A model generated the notes under the pieces. That model searched no databases. It was not told the origin of the DNA and saw only the letters and a program-made list of their open reading frames with translations. Of a DNA stretch of 64,000 nt, positions 44,038 through 51,590 are shown one piece after another. The translations under genes and the position numbers were made by a program. Every line of letters begins with the position of its first letter. Positions within the stretch are counted from its first letter, which is position 1. The stretch is from Sphingobium sp052327305 (GTDB lineage Bacteria > Pseudomonadota > Alphaproteobacteria > Sphingomonadales > Sphingomonadaceae): contig NZ_CP182486.1 in assembly GCF_052327305.1 (NCBI RefSeq), positions 372,001 to 436,000 on the forward strand, written 5' to 3'.

Positions 44038-44808
44038 TCACAGCCCGCCGTAGCGGCGTTCGCGGCGCGCGAAGACCTCGACGGCTTCCTTCAGCGCATC
44101 TGCCCCGAAATCGGGCCAGAGCGTTGGGGTGAAATAGAGCTCGGCATAAGCCGCCTGCCATAGGAGGAAGTTGGAGAGGCGCTGCTCGCCAGATGTTCTG
44201 ATGAGGAGATCAAGCGGCGGCAGATCGGCCGTATCGAGACCAGCAGCAATATCCTCGGACTGAATGGCCGAGGGATCAATCTCGCCGGCGACGGCCTTAC
44301 GCGCGAGAAGCCGCGCAGCCCGTGTCAACTCGTCCTGCGCGCCGTAATTGAGTGCGACCGCCAGCGTGGAACCGGTGTTGCCCGAAGTGCGCTCCAGAGC
44401 ACCCTCAATCAGTTTCACCGCTTCGCTCTCGAACGCTTTGTAATCTCCGATAATTCGGAGACGCACATTATTGGCGTGGAACTCGTCCATATCCGCCCGG
44501 ATAAAGTGCTTCATCAGCCCTGTGAGGTCACTGATCTCCTGTTCGGGCCGCCGCCAGTTCTCAGAGGAAAACGCGTAAAGGGTGAGGCACGCAACGCCCA
44601 TTTCCCTCGCCGCGCGCGTGACCGTACGCACCGCTTCGACCCCGGCGCGATGGCCGGCAATTCTCGGTAGGCCGCGCGACTTCGCCCAGCGACCATTGCC
44701 GTCCATGATGATTGCGATGTGGCGCGGCAGATCACCGCCGCCGCTCTCAGGCATGGCAGCGCTATCGGCCGCCTCGACCGCCCTGCCCTTGGCGCGTCCG
44801 AAAATCAC
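44038..44808 (-). CDS. uppS: Isoprenyl transferase (undecaprenyl diphosphate synthase)
   Basis: 256 residues. IAIIMDGNGRWAKSRGLPR gives the catalytic Asp and the P-loop, then LTLYAFSSENWRRP, ALNYGAQDELTRA, LLIRTSGEQRLSNFLLWQ and YAELYF. It makes the C55 lipid carrier for peptidoglycan and exopolysaccharide. A non-conserved N-terminal extension of about 25 residues precedes the core. Confidence 0.98.
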   Translation of the reverse strand: MIFGRAKGRAVEAADSAAMPESGGGDLPRHIAIIMDGNGRWAKSRGLPRIAGHRAGVEAVRTVTRAAREMGVACLTLYAFSSENWRRPEQEISDLTGLMKHFIRADMDEFHANNVRLRIIGDYKAFESEAVKLIEGALERTSGNTGSTLAVALNYGAQDELTRAARLLARKAVAGEIDPSAIQSEDIAAGLDTADLPPLDLLIRTSGEQRLSNFLLWQAAYAELYFTPTLWPDFGADALKEAVEVFARRERRYGGL

Positions 44809-44844
44809 GGCTCGACGCGCTCCTTGGCGCGCATAGGACCGCTT

Positions 44845-45402
44845 TTACTGGCCAAGGATCTCTTTCTCCTTGGCTGCGGCTGCAGCGTCGATATCCGCCA
44901 CGGTCGCGTCGGTGAGCTTCTGGACCTCAACCTCGAAGCGCTTGCGCTCATCCTCGCTGATTTCGCCCTTCTTCTCGTCCGTCTTGAGGTTATCCATCCC
45001 GTCACGGCGAACGTTGCGAGCGGCGACCCGCGCCTTTTCCGCATATTGGCTCGCGAGCTTCGCCAGATCCTTACGGCGCTCTTCAGTAAGATCGGGAATG
45101 GGCAGACGCAGAGTCTGGCCGTCCATAATCGGATTGAGCCCCAGACCGGCCGATCGGATCGCCTTATCCACCGGCCCCACATTGCTCTTGTCCCAGACCT
45201 GCACCGAGAGCAGCCGCGGCTCGGGTGCTGACACCGTCGCCACCTGATTGAGCGGCATATGCGCTCCGTAGACCTCAACAGTCACAGGATCGAGCAGCGA
45301 GGCGTTTGCCCGGCCCGTGCGCAGGCCGGAAAGATCGCCCTTCAGCGCTTCGACGGCTCCGGCCATCCGGCGCTCGAGATCTGCCTTGTTATACTGGGGC
45401 AT
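44845..45402 (-). CDS. frr: Ribosome recycling factor
   Basis: 185 residues. LSGLRTGRANASLLDPVTVEVYG, PEPRLLSVQVWDKSN and LTEERRKDLAKLASQYAEKA by segments are Frr signatures. It splits post-termination ribosomes with EF-G. The frame is open to 45564 over the end of pyrH, but the start MPQYNKADLERRM at 45402 has AGAGGAG just upstream. Confidence 0.98.
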   Translation of the reverse strand: MPQYNKADLERRMAGAVEALKGDLSGLRTGRANASLLDPVTVEVYGAHMPLNQVATVSAPEPRLLSVQVWDKSNVGPVDKAIRSAGLGLNPIMDGQTLRLPIPDLTEERRKDLAKLASQYAEKARVAARNVRRDGMDNLKTDEKKGEISEDERKRFEVEVQKLTDATVADIDAAAAAKEKEILGQ

Positions 45403-45433
45403 GCTGCGCTCCTCTTTATAGTCGTTCGGACGC

Positions 45434-46156
45434 TCAGGCGGTTTCAGCCACGGTGGTGGAAATGCCGTCTCCGGCCAGCACCTTGGCAAGATTTCCCTGC
45501 TCGCGAATGTTGAACACAATGATGGGGATCGCGTTCTCCCGGCATAGAGCCACGGCGCTCGCATCCATCACTTTGAGATTGTCGTTCAGAACCTGATCGT
45601 AGGTTACCCGGTCATAGCGCTTCGCGGTCGCGATTTTCTTGGGGTCCGCATCATAGACACCATCCACCGATGTGCCCTTGTAAAGCGCGTCGCACTTCAT
45701 TTCCGCCGCGCGCAGCGCCGCGCCGCTGTCGGTGGTGAAGTAAGGCGCGCCAACCCCGGCAGCAAAAATCACCACCCGGCCCTTCTCGATATGACGGACT
45801 GCCCGGCGGCGGATGACCGGCTCGCAAACCTTGTCCATCTCGATCGCCGACTGGACCCGCGTTTCGACCCCCAGTTGCTCCAGCGAGTTCTGCATCGCCA
45901 GCGCGTTCATGACCGTCGCGAGCATACCCATATAGTCGGCCTGCGCGCGGTCCATGCCCTTTGCGGCGCCCGCCATACCGCGGAAGATGTTCCCTCCGCC
46001 GATGACAAGACAGAGTTCGTATCCGGCATCCTTCGCTGCCTTCACCTCAGCCGCGACACGGGCGACGGTCTGCGGATCGATACCGAACTGCCCGGCTCCC
46101 ATCAGGACTTCGCCTGAGAGCTTCAAGAGAATGCGCTTGGAAGGCTGAGCCGTCAT
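45434..46156 (-). CDS. pyrH: UMP kinase
   Basis: 240 residues. RILLKLSGEVLMG, LVIGGGNIFRG, DYMGMLATVMNALAMQ, RRAVRHIEKGRVVIFAAGVGAPYFTTDS by segments, and DADPKK belong to the bacterial PyrH family of amino-acid-kinase fold enzymes. It phosphorylates UMP to UDP. The start MTAQPSKRILLKL at 46156 is chosen. The open frame upstream is unsupported. Confidence 0.98.
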   Translation of the reverse strand: MTAQPSKRILLKLSGEVLMGAGQFGIDPQTVARVAAEVKAAKDAGYELCLVIGGGNIFRGMAGAAKGMDRAQADYMGMLATVMNALAMQNSLEQLGVETRVQSAIEMDKVCEPVIRRRAVRHIEKGRVVIFAAGVGAPYFTTDSGAALRAAEMKCDALYKGTSVDGVYDADPKKIATAKRYDRVTYDQVLNDNLKVMDASAVALCRENAIPIIVFNIREQGNLAKVLAGDGISTTVAETA

Positions 46157-46257
46157 TGTGCTTGCTGCACCCTGTTGCCTGAAAGAAGGAACGGCGCGGA
46201 CACTAGAGCGCCCGCGCCGCGAAGCCAAGCGCCGCGAGGCGCCCGTCGGCAGGAAAA

Positions 46258-47187
46258 TCAGGCGCCGGCTGCTGCCGCTGCCACTTCCGCTGCGAAGTCG
46301 CTTTCTTCCTTCTCGATACCTTCGCCGAGCTGGAAGCGAACATAGTTCTTGAGAACAATCGTCGTGCCCGCATCCTTGGCGGCCTTCGCGACGACATCCG
46401 CGACCGGAGTCTTGTTGTCCATCACGAACAGCTGCGAAAGCAGCGCGTTTTCCTTGGCGAACTTGGCGACCGCACCATCAACCATCTTGGCGACGATTTC
46501 GGCGGGCTTGCCCGACTCTGCCGCCTTCTCGGCTGCGACCTTGCGCTCGCGATCGAGAATCTCAGGTGCGATGTCATCAGCCTTCAGCGCGACAGGGAAA
46601 GCCGCCGCAATGTGCATCGCGATCTGCTTGCCGAGCGGCTGGAGCACGTCGGCGCCGGCCGGGCTCTCCAGTGCGACCAGCACACCGATCTTGCCGAGGC
46701 CGGGAGCCGCTGCGTTATGCACATAATCGACGACTAGACCCTGATCGACGGCCACGGCAGCCACGCGACGCAGCGCCTGATTCTCGCCGATCGTGGCGAC
46801 ATTGGTAACCAGCGCGTCACCGATCGTCGCGCCGGCAGGATGCGGCGCCGCCTTGAGTTCTTCAGCATCCGCGATTCCGCTTTCCAGCGCGACCTTGGCA
46901 GCCGTGCGCGCGAAATCCTGGAACTGTTCGTTCTTGGCAACGAAGTCGGTCTCGCTGTTCACTTCGACCGCGACGCCCTTGGTTCCGGACACCGCGACGG
47001 CTACGAGACCCTCGGCAGCCGTGCGGCTGGACTTCTTGGCAGCAGCAGCCAGACCCTTGGCACGCAGCCAATCGACTGCGGCTTCCACGTCACCTGCGGT
47101 TTCAGCAAGCGCCTTCTTGCAGTCCATCATGCCGGCGCCCGAGCGCTCACGCAAATCCTTGACAGCTGCAGCAGTAATTTCAGCCAT
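46258..47187 (-). CDS. tsf: Elongation factor Ts
   Basis: 309 residues. AEITAAAVKDLRERSGAGMMDCKKAL and VEVNSETDFVAKNEQF are the EF-Ts signatures, and the core and coiled-coil regions follow. It recycles EF-Tu-GDP. It lies 152 bases downstream of rpsB, the standard order. Confidence 0.99.
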   Translation of the reverse strand: MAEITAAAVKDLRERSGAGMMDCKKALAETAGDVEAAVDWLRAKGLAAAAKKSSRTAAEGLVAVAVSGTKGVAVEVNSETDFVAKNEQFQDFARTAAKVALESGIADAEELKAAPHPAGATIGDALVTNVATIGENQALRRVAAVAVDQGLVVDYVHNAAAPGLGKIGVLVALESPAGADVLQPLGKQIAMHIAAAFPVALKADDIAPEILDRERKVAAEKAAESGKPAEIVAKMVDGAVAKFAKENALLSQLFVMDNKTPVADVVAKAAKDAGTTIVLKNYVRFQLGEGIEKEESDFAAEVAAAAAGA

Positions 47188-47339
47188 GTTCCTTGGCTCC
47201 TGATAAGCTTGAAAATTGCAATCCGATATGCGCGACCGATGACAGTTGCGCGTCATAACCGGATAGCGATCTGCTCCAGGCTTGCCGGCCCCGCCGCAAT
47301 GACGGCGCCAGCGTTAAGCCCGGAGCGATGCCGTGTGGG

Positions 47340-48095
47340 TCAGGCCTCGACAGCCTCTTCGACCGGCGGCTCAGCCAGCGCACCAAGATCGACGCCGGCA
47401 GCTTCCTGCGCGCCACGATTGCCCCTGGTCGATGCCTGGGCCACCGCTTCGCAATAGAGGCGGATCGCACGGCTGGCATCGTCATTGGCCGGAACCGGGA
47501 AAGCAATACCACTCGGATCGACATTCGAATCGAGGATGGCGACAACTGGAATACCAAGCGTGTTGGCTTCCTTGATCGCGAGCTCTTCCTTGTTGGCGTC
47601 GATCACGAACATCACGTCCGGGATGCCCGCCATGTCACGGATGCCGCCCAGAGAAAGCTCCAGCTTATCGCGCTCGCGCGTCATCTGAAGTACTTCCTTC
47701 TTGGTGAAGCCGTGCGTGTCGCCCGAGAGCTTCTCTTCCAGCGTCTTGAGGCGCTTGATCGAGCCCGAGATGGTCTTCCAGTTGGTGAGCATACCGCCCA
47801 GCCAACGGTGATTGACGAAATGCTGACCTGAACGGCGTGCAGCTTCAGCGATCGGCTCCTGCGCCTGACGCTTTGTGCCGACGAACAGCACCTTACCGCC
47901 CGACGCCACGCTCGCCGAGATGAAGTCGAGAGCGCGCGCGAAAAGCGGCACTGTCTGCGACAGGTCGAGAATGTGAATGCCGTTCCGCTCGCCGAAAATA
48001 TACGGCTTCATGCGAGGGTTCCACCGATGGGTCTGATGGCCGAAATGCGCGCCGGCTTCGATCAATTGGTTCAGATTGACGACAGGTGCCGCCAT
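47340..48095 (-). CDS. rpsB: 30S ribosomal protein S2
   Basis: 251 residues. NLNQLIEAGAHFGHQTHRWNP, MKPYIFGERNGIHILDL, HRWLGGMLTNWKTI and PDVMFVIDANKEELAIKEA by segments are S2 signatures. GGAAGGAG lies before the ATG. It heads the leftward series rpsB-tsf-pyrH-frr and onward. Confidence 0.99.
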   Translation of the reverse strand: MAAPVVNLNQLIEAGAHFGHQTHRWNPRMKPYIFGERNGIHILDLSQTVPLFARALDFISASVASGGKVLFVGTKRQAQEPIAEAARRSGQHFVNHRWLGGMLTNWKTISGSIKRLKTLEEKLSGDTHGFTKKEVLQMTRERDKLELSLGGIRDMAGIPDVMFVIDANKEELAIKEANTLGIPVVAILDSNVDPSGIAFPVPANDDASRAIRLYCEAVAQASTRGNRGAQEAAGVDLGALAEPPVEEAVEA

Positions 48096-48121
48096 AATTT
48101 TGCTCCTTCCGGTTAAGCCTC

Positions 48122-48170
48122 TGGGACTCCGTGACCCGCAAAAGCGAGCACCGGGATGTATTGAGTCCCA
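48122..48170 (-). promoter_or_regulatory. Structured 5' leader of rpsB
   Basis: TGGGACTC (48122-48129) pairs with GAGTCCCA (48163-48170), with an inner CCCG/CGGG pairing. The fold ends about 27 bases before the rpsB start. S2 autoregulates its own mRNA through a leader structure in other proteobacteria. Whether this one does is inference. Confidence 0.4.
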
Positions 48171-48187
48171 TGTGGGTTAGGCCGCGG

Positions 48188-48216
48188 CGCCTAGTCCAAA
48201 TCGACAATCAGATCAA
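48188..48216 (-). promoter_or_regulatory. Candidate rpsB promoter
   Basis: On the leftward strand TTGATC (48216-48211), 17 bases, and TAGGCG (48193-48188) lie just upstream of the leader fold. The -10 match is poor. Confidence 0.3.
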
Positions 48217-48322
48217 CCCTTGACGAGCGGCCTTTTATGGAACAAATAGTGAACACGCAACAAAAGGGCGTGCAAGACGTTGGCTTAATGTCGAATCTGC
48301 GCCGGGTTTGGAAAGGCTCATC

Positions 48323-48550
48323 ATGGTCGCTACGCTGGCTTCGCTCCTGTTCATGGGCACCTTCGCTTTTTCGCTCACCGTCATCCTGGGCATGACATCA
48401 TCCCGGTGGACGCAAATCCGCACGTCGCTGCGCAACCTGGCACCTCTCGGTCTTGAAGCGAGCGAAACAAGTTGTCGCGACGAGAAGCGGGCCTGCAATG
48501 CAGCCCCACTCGTTAGTTTATCCGTTCTGACGCTTCCTGCGCGCTGGTAG
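48323..48550 (+). CDS. Possible small single-pass membrane protein
   Basis: 75 residues. MVATLASLLFMGTFAFSLTV forms a clear membrane helix, followed by a polar tail with three cysteines. GGAAAGG lies at proper spacing before the ATG at 48323. It is the only rightward frame in the gap between rpsB and pssA. Its last 38 bases overlap the 3' end of pssA on the other strand. I recognise no family, so this remains a plausible but unproven gene. Confidence 0.45.
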   Translation: MVATLASLLFMGTFAFSLTVILGMTSSRWTQIRTSLRNLAPLGLEASETSCRDEKRACNAAPLVSLSVLTLPARW

Positions 48551-49316
48551 CAGAAATCCGGCGCGTCACCCGCGCGTAACTCATAACGCCGAATGGAATG
48601 AGCGTCGCATAGACGAGCGTCAGCGAAAGCAGACTGATCCAGGGCGCCACCATCAGCATCGCGGCGAAGAGGCCAGCAGCGCCAATTGCAAAAAGTCGCC
48701 ATTCCGGAGGCAGGCGAAGGCGCTTCCAACCCAGAGTGGGCACGTTGGACACCATGAGGAACGACGTGACGATGAGCCAGGGCGCGACGAGCTTCCAGTC
48801 CTTGAAGATGTCCATTCCCGAGACGAACCAGGCATAGAGCGGCAGAAAGGCAAGACCTGCCCCTGCCGGCGCCGGAACGCCAGTGAGGAAACCCGCCGCC
48901 TTCTTGGGCTGATCAAGCACGTCGATATTCGCGTTGTAGCGTGCAAGACGCAGTGCGCAGGCGAGCGCATGGGCCAGCACGACAATCCAGCCGAAGCGCG
49001 GCATTTCCTGGAGCGACCAGAGGTAGAGGATGATCGCGGGAGAGACGCCGAATGCGATCACGTCCGAAAGAGAGTCGAGCTCAGCGCCGAACCGACTTTC
49101 ACCGCTCAGCATCCTTGCGACCCGACCATCTATTCCGTCGAGTACCCCCGCGAAGATAATCGCCGCAACCGCCCGCTCCCAATCGCCGGCAATGCCGTAG
49201 CGAATACCCGTAAGGCCAAAGCAGAGCGCCATCGCGGTAATGGCATTGGGGGCAACCTGCCGCAGAGTAATGCCTCTCCGCATGCCCAGCGGTATCGGAC
49301 GACGCTTTCGCATCAC
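48513..49316 (-). CDS. pssA: CDP-diacylglycerol-serine O-phosphatidyltransferase
   Basis: 267 residues with about eight membrane helices. The CDP-alcohol phosphotransferase signature is visible as DGIDGRVARMLSGESRFGAELDSLSD by segments (D-G-x2-A-R-x8-G-x3-D-x3-D pattern). It makes phosphatidylserine from CDP-diacylglycerol. The start overlaps the psd stop by four bases, so psd-pssA is an operon for phosphatidylethanolamine. Confidence 0.95.
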   Translation of the reverse strand: MMRKRRPIPLGMRRGITLRQVAPNAITAMALCFGLTGIRYGIAGDWERAVAAIIFAGVLDGIDGRVARMLSGESRFGAELDSLSDVIAFGVSPAIILYLWSLQEMPRFGWIVVLAHALACALRLARYNANIDVLDQPKKAAGFLTGVPAPAGAGLAFLPLYAWFVSGMDIFKDWKLVAPWLIVTSFLMVSNVPTLGWKRLRLPPEWRLFAIGAAGLFAAMLMVAPWISLLSLTLVYATLIPFGVMSYARVTRRISATSAQEASERIN

Positions 49317-50059
49317 TGCCTTACGCTTGTTGTGGCTATTGCGTTCCCGATGCGCGCCAGCACCGTTTCACCCGCCACAGTGTGAGTGCCCAGCGTCACG
49401 TCGGGTGCAGTGCCTGCGGGAAGATAAACATCCACGCGACTACCAAAACGGATAAGCCCTACCCGCTGCCCGGCCGCGATGATATCGCCCCGCTTTACGA
49501 ACGGAACGATACGGCGCGCGACAAGGCCCGCAATCTGAGTGAAGCCGATTCTGACACCATCGGCACGTTCGACGAGAATGTGCTGGCGCTCATTGTCCTC
49601 GCTCGCCTTGTCGAGATCGGCATTCACAAACTTTCCGCTAATATAAACGATGGCTTTAATCGTGCCGCTGATCGGCGTCCGGTTTATGTGAACATCGAAC
49701 ACGCTCATGAAGATCGAGACGCGCGTCATCAGTTCGTTGCCGAGACCATCCGGCCCGGCCAGTTCCGGCGGCGGGGGCACTTGCTGAATGAGAGTGACCA
49801 GACCGTCGGCCGGCGCGACGATCGCAGTTTCATCCTGCGGGACCGCACGAACTGGATCGCGGAAGAATGCCAATACCCAGATCGTTACGCCCGCCATGAG
49901 CCAGGCCACCACGGACCAGCCCAACAACGCGAAGATGCCGGTAATCCCCGCAGCGATCGCTCCGAACTTGCGCCCTTCGGGATGAACGCTCGGAAACTGC
50001 CATCTTACTTCTGTCCGCACGGACGGCGGTGGCCTAAGGTCTGAAGAATTGTCTATCAT
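49313..50059 (-). CDS. psd: Phosphatidylserine decarboxylase proenzyme
   Basis: 248 residues of the short Psd type. One or two membrane helices lie near 30-60, followed by FFRDPVRAVPQ, VAPADGLVT, RVSIFMSVFDVHINRTPI and the self-cleavage site LIRFGSRVDVYLP, where the Gly-Ser bond yields the pyruvoyl group. The frame is open to 50362, overlapping icd, but the family start is MIDNSSDLRPPP at 50059. It is divergent from icd. Confidence 0.96.
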   Translation of the reverse strand: MIDNSSDLRPPPSVRTEVRWQFPSVHPEGRKFGAIAAGITGIFALLGWSVVAWLMAGVTIWVLAFFRDPVRAVPQDETAIVAPADGLVTLIQQVPPPPELAGPDGLGNELMTRVSIFMSVFDVHINRTPISGTIKAIVYISGKFVNADLDKASEDNERQHILVERADGVRIGFTQIAGLVARRIVPFVKRGDIIAAGQRVGLIRFGSRVDVYLPAGTAPDVTLGTHTVAGETVLARIGNAIATTSVRQ

Positions 50060-50242
50060 GAACGCTGTGTAGGCTGCGCGGGGACAACGCACAATCACAT
50101 TGCCTGATATGGGTCCACATACCGGGCCCATGGCGGATTTTGCGGCGCAACAGTTGAACATCGCGCGAGCTTTGCCTAGAGCCGAAGGGTTCTCAGCGGG
50201 CGCACCGCGCCCTCCTCTGCAATAAGGAAAGATCCGCGCGCT

Positions 50243-51466
50243 ATGGCCAAGATCAAGGTTAAAAACCCGATCGTCGAGATCGACGGTGACGAAATGACCC
50301 GGATCATCTGGGAATGGATTCGTGAGCGCCTGATCAAGCCTTACCTTGACATAGACCTGCACTATTATGATCTGGGCGTGGAGGAGCGTGACCGCACCAA
50401 CGACCAGATCACTATCGACAGCGCCAAGGCGATTCAGAAGTATGGCGTCGGCGTCAAATGCGCGACGATTACGCCGGATGAAGCGCGTGTCGAAGAATTC
50501 GGCCTCAAGGAAATGTGGAAGTCACCTAACGGGACTATCCGCAATATCCTGGGCGGCGTCGTCTTCCGCGAGCCGATCGTCATTTCGAACGTGCCGCGCC
50601 TGATACCCGGCTGGACCAAGCCGATCGTTGTTGGCCGCCATGCCTTTGGCGACCAATATCGCGCGACGGACTTTAAGGTGCCCAGCGCCGGCAAGCTACG
50701 CCTGGTGTGGGAAGGCGAGAATGGCGAAAAAATCGATCGCGAGGTCTTCAACTTCCCCGGCTCGGGCGTGGCGCTGGCCATGTACAATCTTGATGAGTCT
50801 ATCCGGGATTTCGCCCGCGCGTCGCTGAATTACGGCCTCAATCTGAAATGGCCGGTCTACCTCTCGACGAAGAACACCATTCTCAAGGCCTATGACGGAC
50901 GTTTCAAGGATCTGTTCCAGGAAGTTTTCGAAACCGAAGGGTTCAAAGAAAAATTCGCCGAAGCAGGCATCGAGTATCAGCATCGCCTGATCGACGACAT
51001 GGTTGCTTCCGCACTGAAATGGCACGGCGAGTTCGTCTGGGCATGCAAGAATTACGACGGCGATGTGCAGTCTGATCAGGTTGCGCAGGGCTTCGGTTCG
51101 CTCGGCCTCATGACATCGGTACTGATGTCGCCCGATGGGAAGACCGTGGAAGCGGAAGCCGCGCATGGCACGGTGACGCGTCACTATCGCCAGCATCAGC
51201 AGGGCAAGGCGACGTCGACCAACCCCATTGCATCGATCTTCGCATGGACCGGCGGCCTCAAGTTCCGCGGGAAGTTCGACGATACGCCGGAGGTGACCAA
51301 GTTCGCCGAGACGCTTGAAAGAGTTTGTATCAAGACCGTCGAGGATGGGTTCATGACCAAGGATCTCGCGATCCTCATCGGCCCCGATCAGGCATGGATG
51401 ACAACCGAACAGTTCTTCGAGAAGATCCGCGTCAACCTCGAGAGCGAGATGGCGAACTGGGCCTAA
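50243..51466 (+). CDS. icd: NADP-dependent isocitrate dehydrogenase
   Basis: 407 residues of the homodimeric, eukaryote-like subfamily. It reads KNPIVEIDGDEMTRIIWEWI, KCATITPDEARVEEFGLK, SPNGTIRNILGG, KPIVVGRHAFGDQYRATDF by segments and EAAHGTVTRHYR. It converts isocitrate to 2-oxoglutarate. It is preceded by 183 bases shared with divergent psd and followed by a terminator. Confidence 0.99.
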   Translation: MAKIKVKNPIVEIDGDEMTRIIWEWIRERLIKPYLDIDLHYYDLGVEERDRTNDQITIDSAKAIQKYGVGVKCATITPDEARVEEFGLKEMWKSPNGTIRNILGGVVFREPIVISNVPRLIPGWTKPIVVGRHAFGDQYRATDFKVPSAGKLRLVWEGENGEKIDREVFNFPGSGVALAMYNLDESIRDFARASLNYGLNLKWPVYLSTKNTILKAYDGRFKDLFQEVFETEGFKEKFAEAGIEYQHRLIDDMVASALKWHGEFVWACKNYDGDVQSDQVAQGFGSLGLMTSVLMSPDGKTVEAEAAHGTVTRHYRQHQQGKATSTNPIASIFAWTGGLKFRGKFDDTPEVTKFAETLERVCIKTVEDGFMTKDLAILIGPDQAWMTTEQFFEKIRVNLESEMANWA

Positions 51467-51491
51467 GGATCGCCTAGCCGGTCGATAAATA

Positions 51492-51527
51492 GAAAAGCCG
51501 GGTCGGTTCTACCGCGTCCGGCTTTTC
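51492..51527. terminator. Bidirectional terminator between icd and the molybdenum hydroxylase genes
   Basis: GAAAAGCCGG (51492-51501) pairs with CCGGCTTTTC (51518-51527). The A-run and T-run on each side allow use from both strands. Confidence 0.85.
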
Positions 51528-51590
51528 AATATCGGGACACACCCCCGAGGAACGCTACACCGCATGTAAGCGCAGGCCTCTACGGCCAGT

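Noticed and set aside
50060..50362. Upstream extension of psd
   Set aside because: It overlaps the icd start antisense and has no family similarity; the family N terminus is at 50059.
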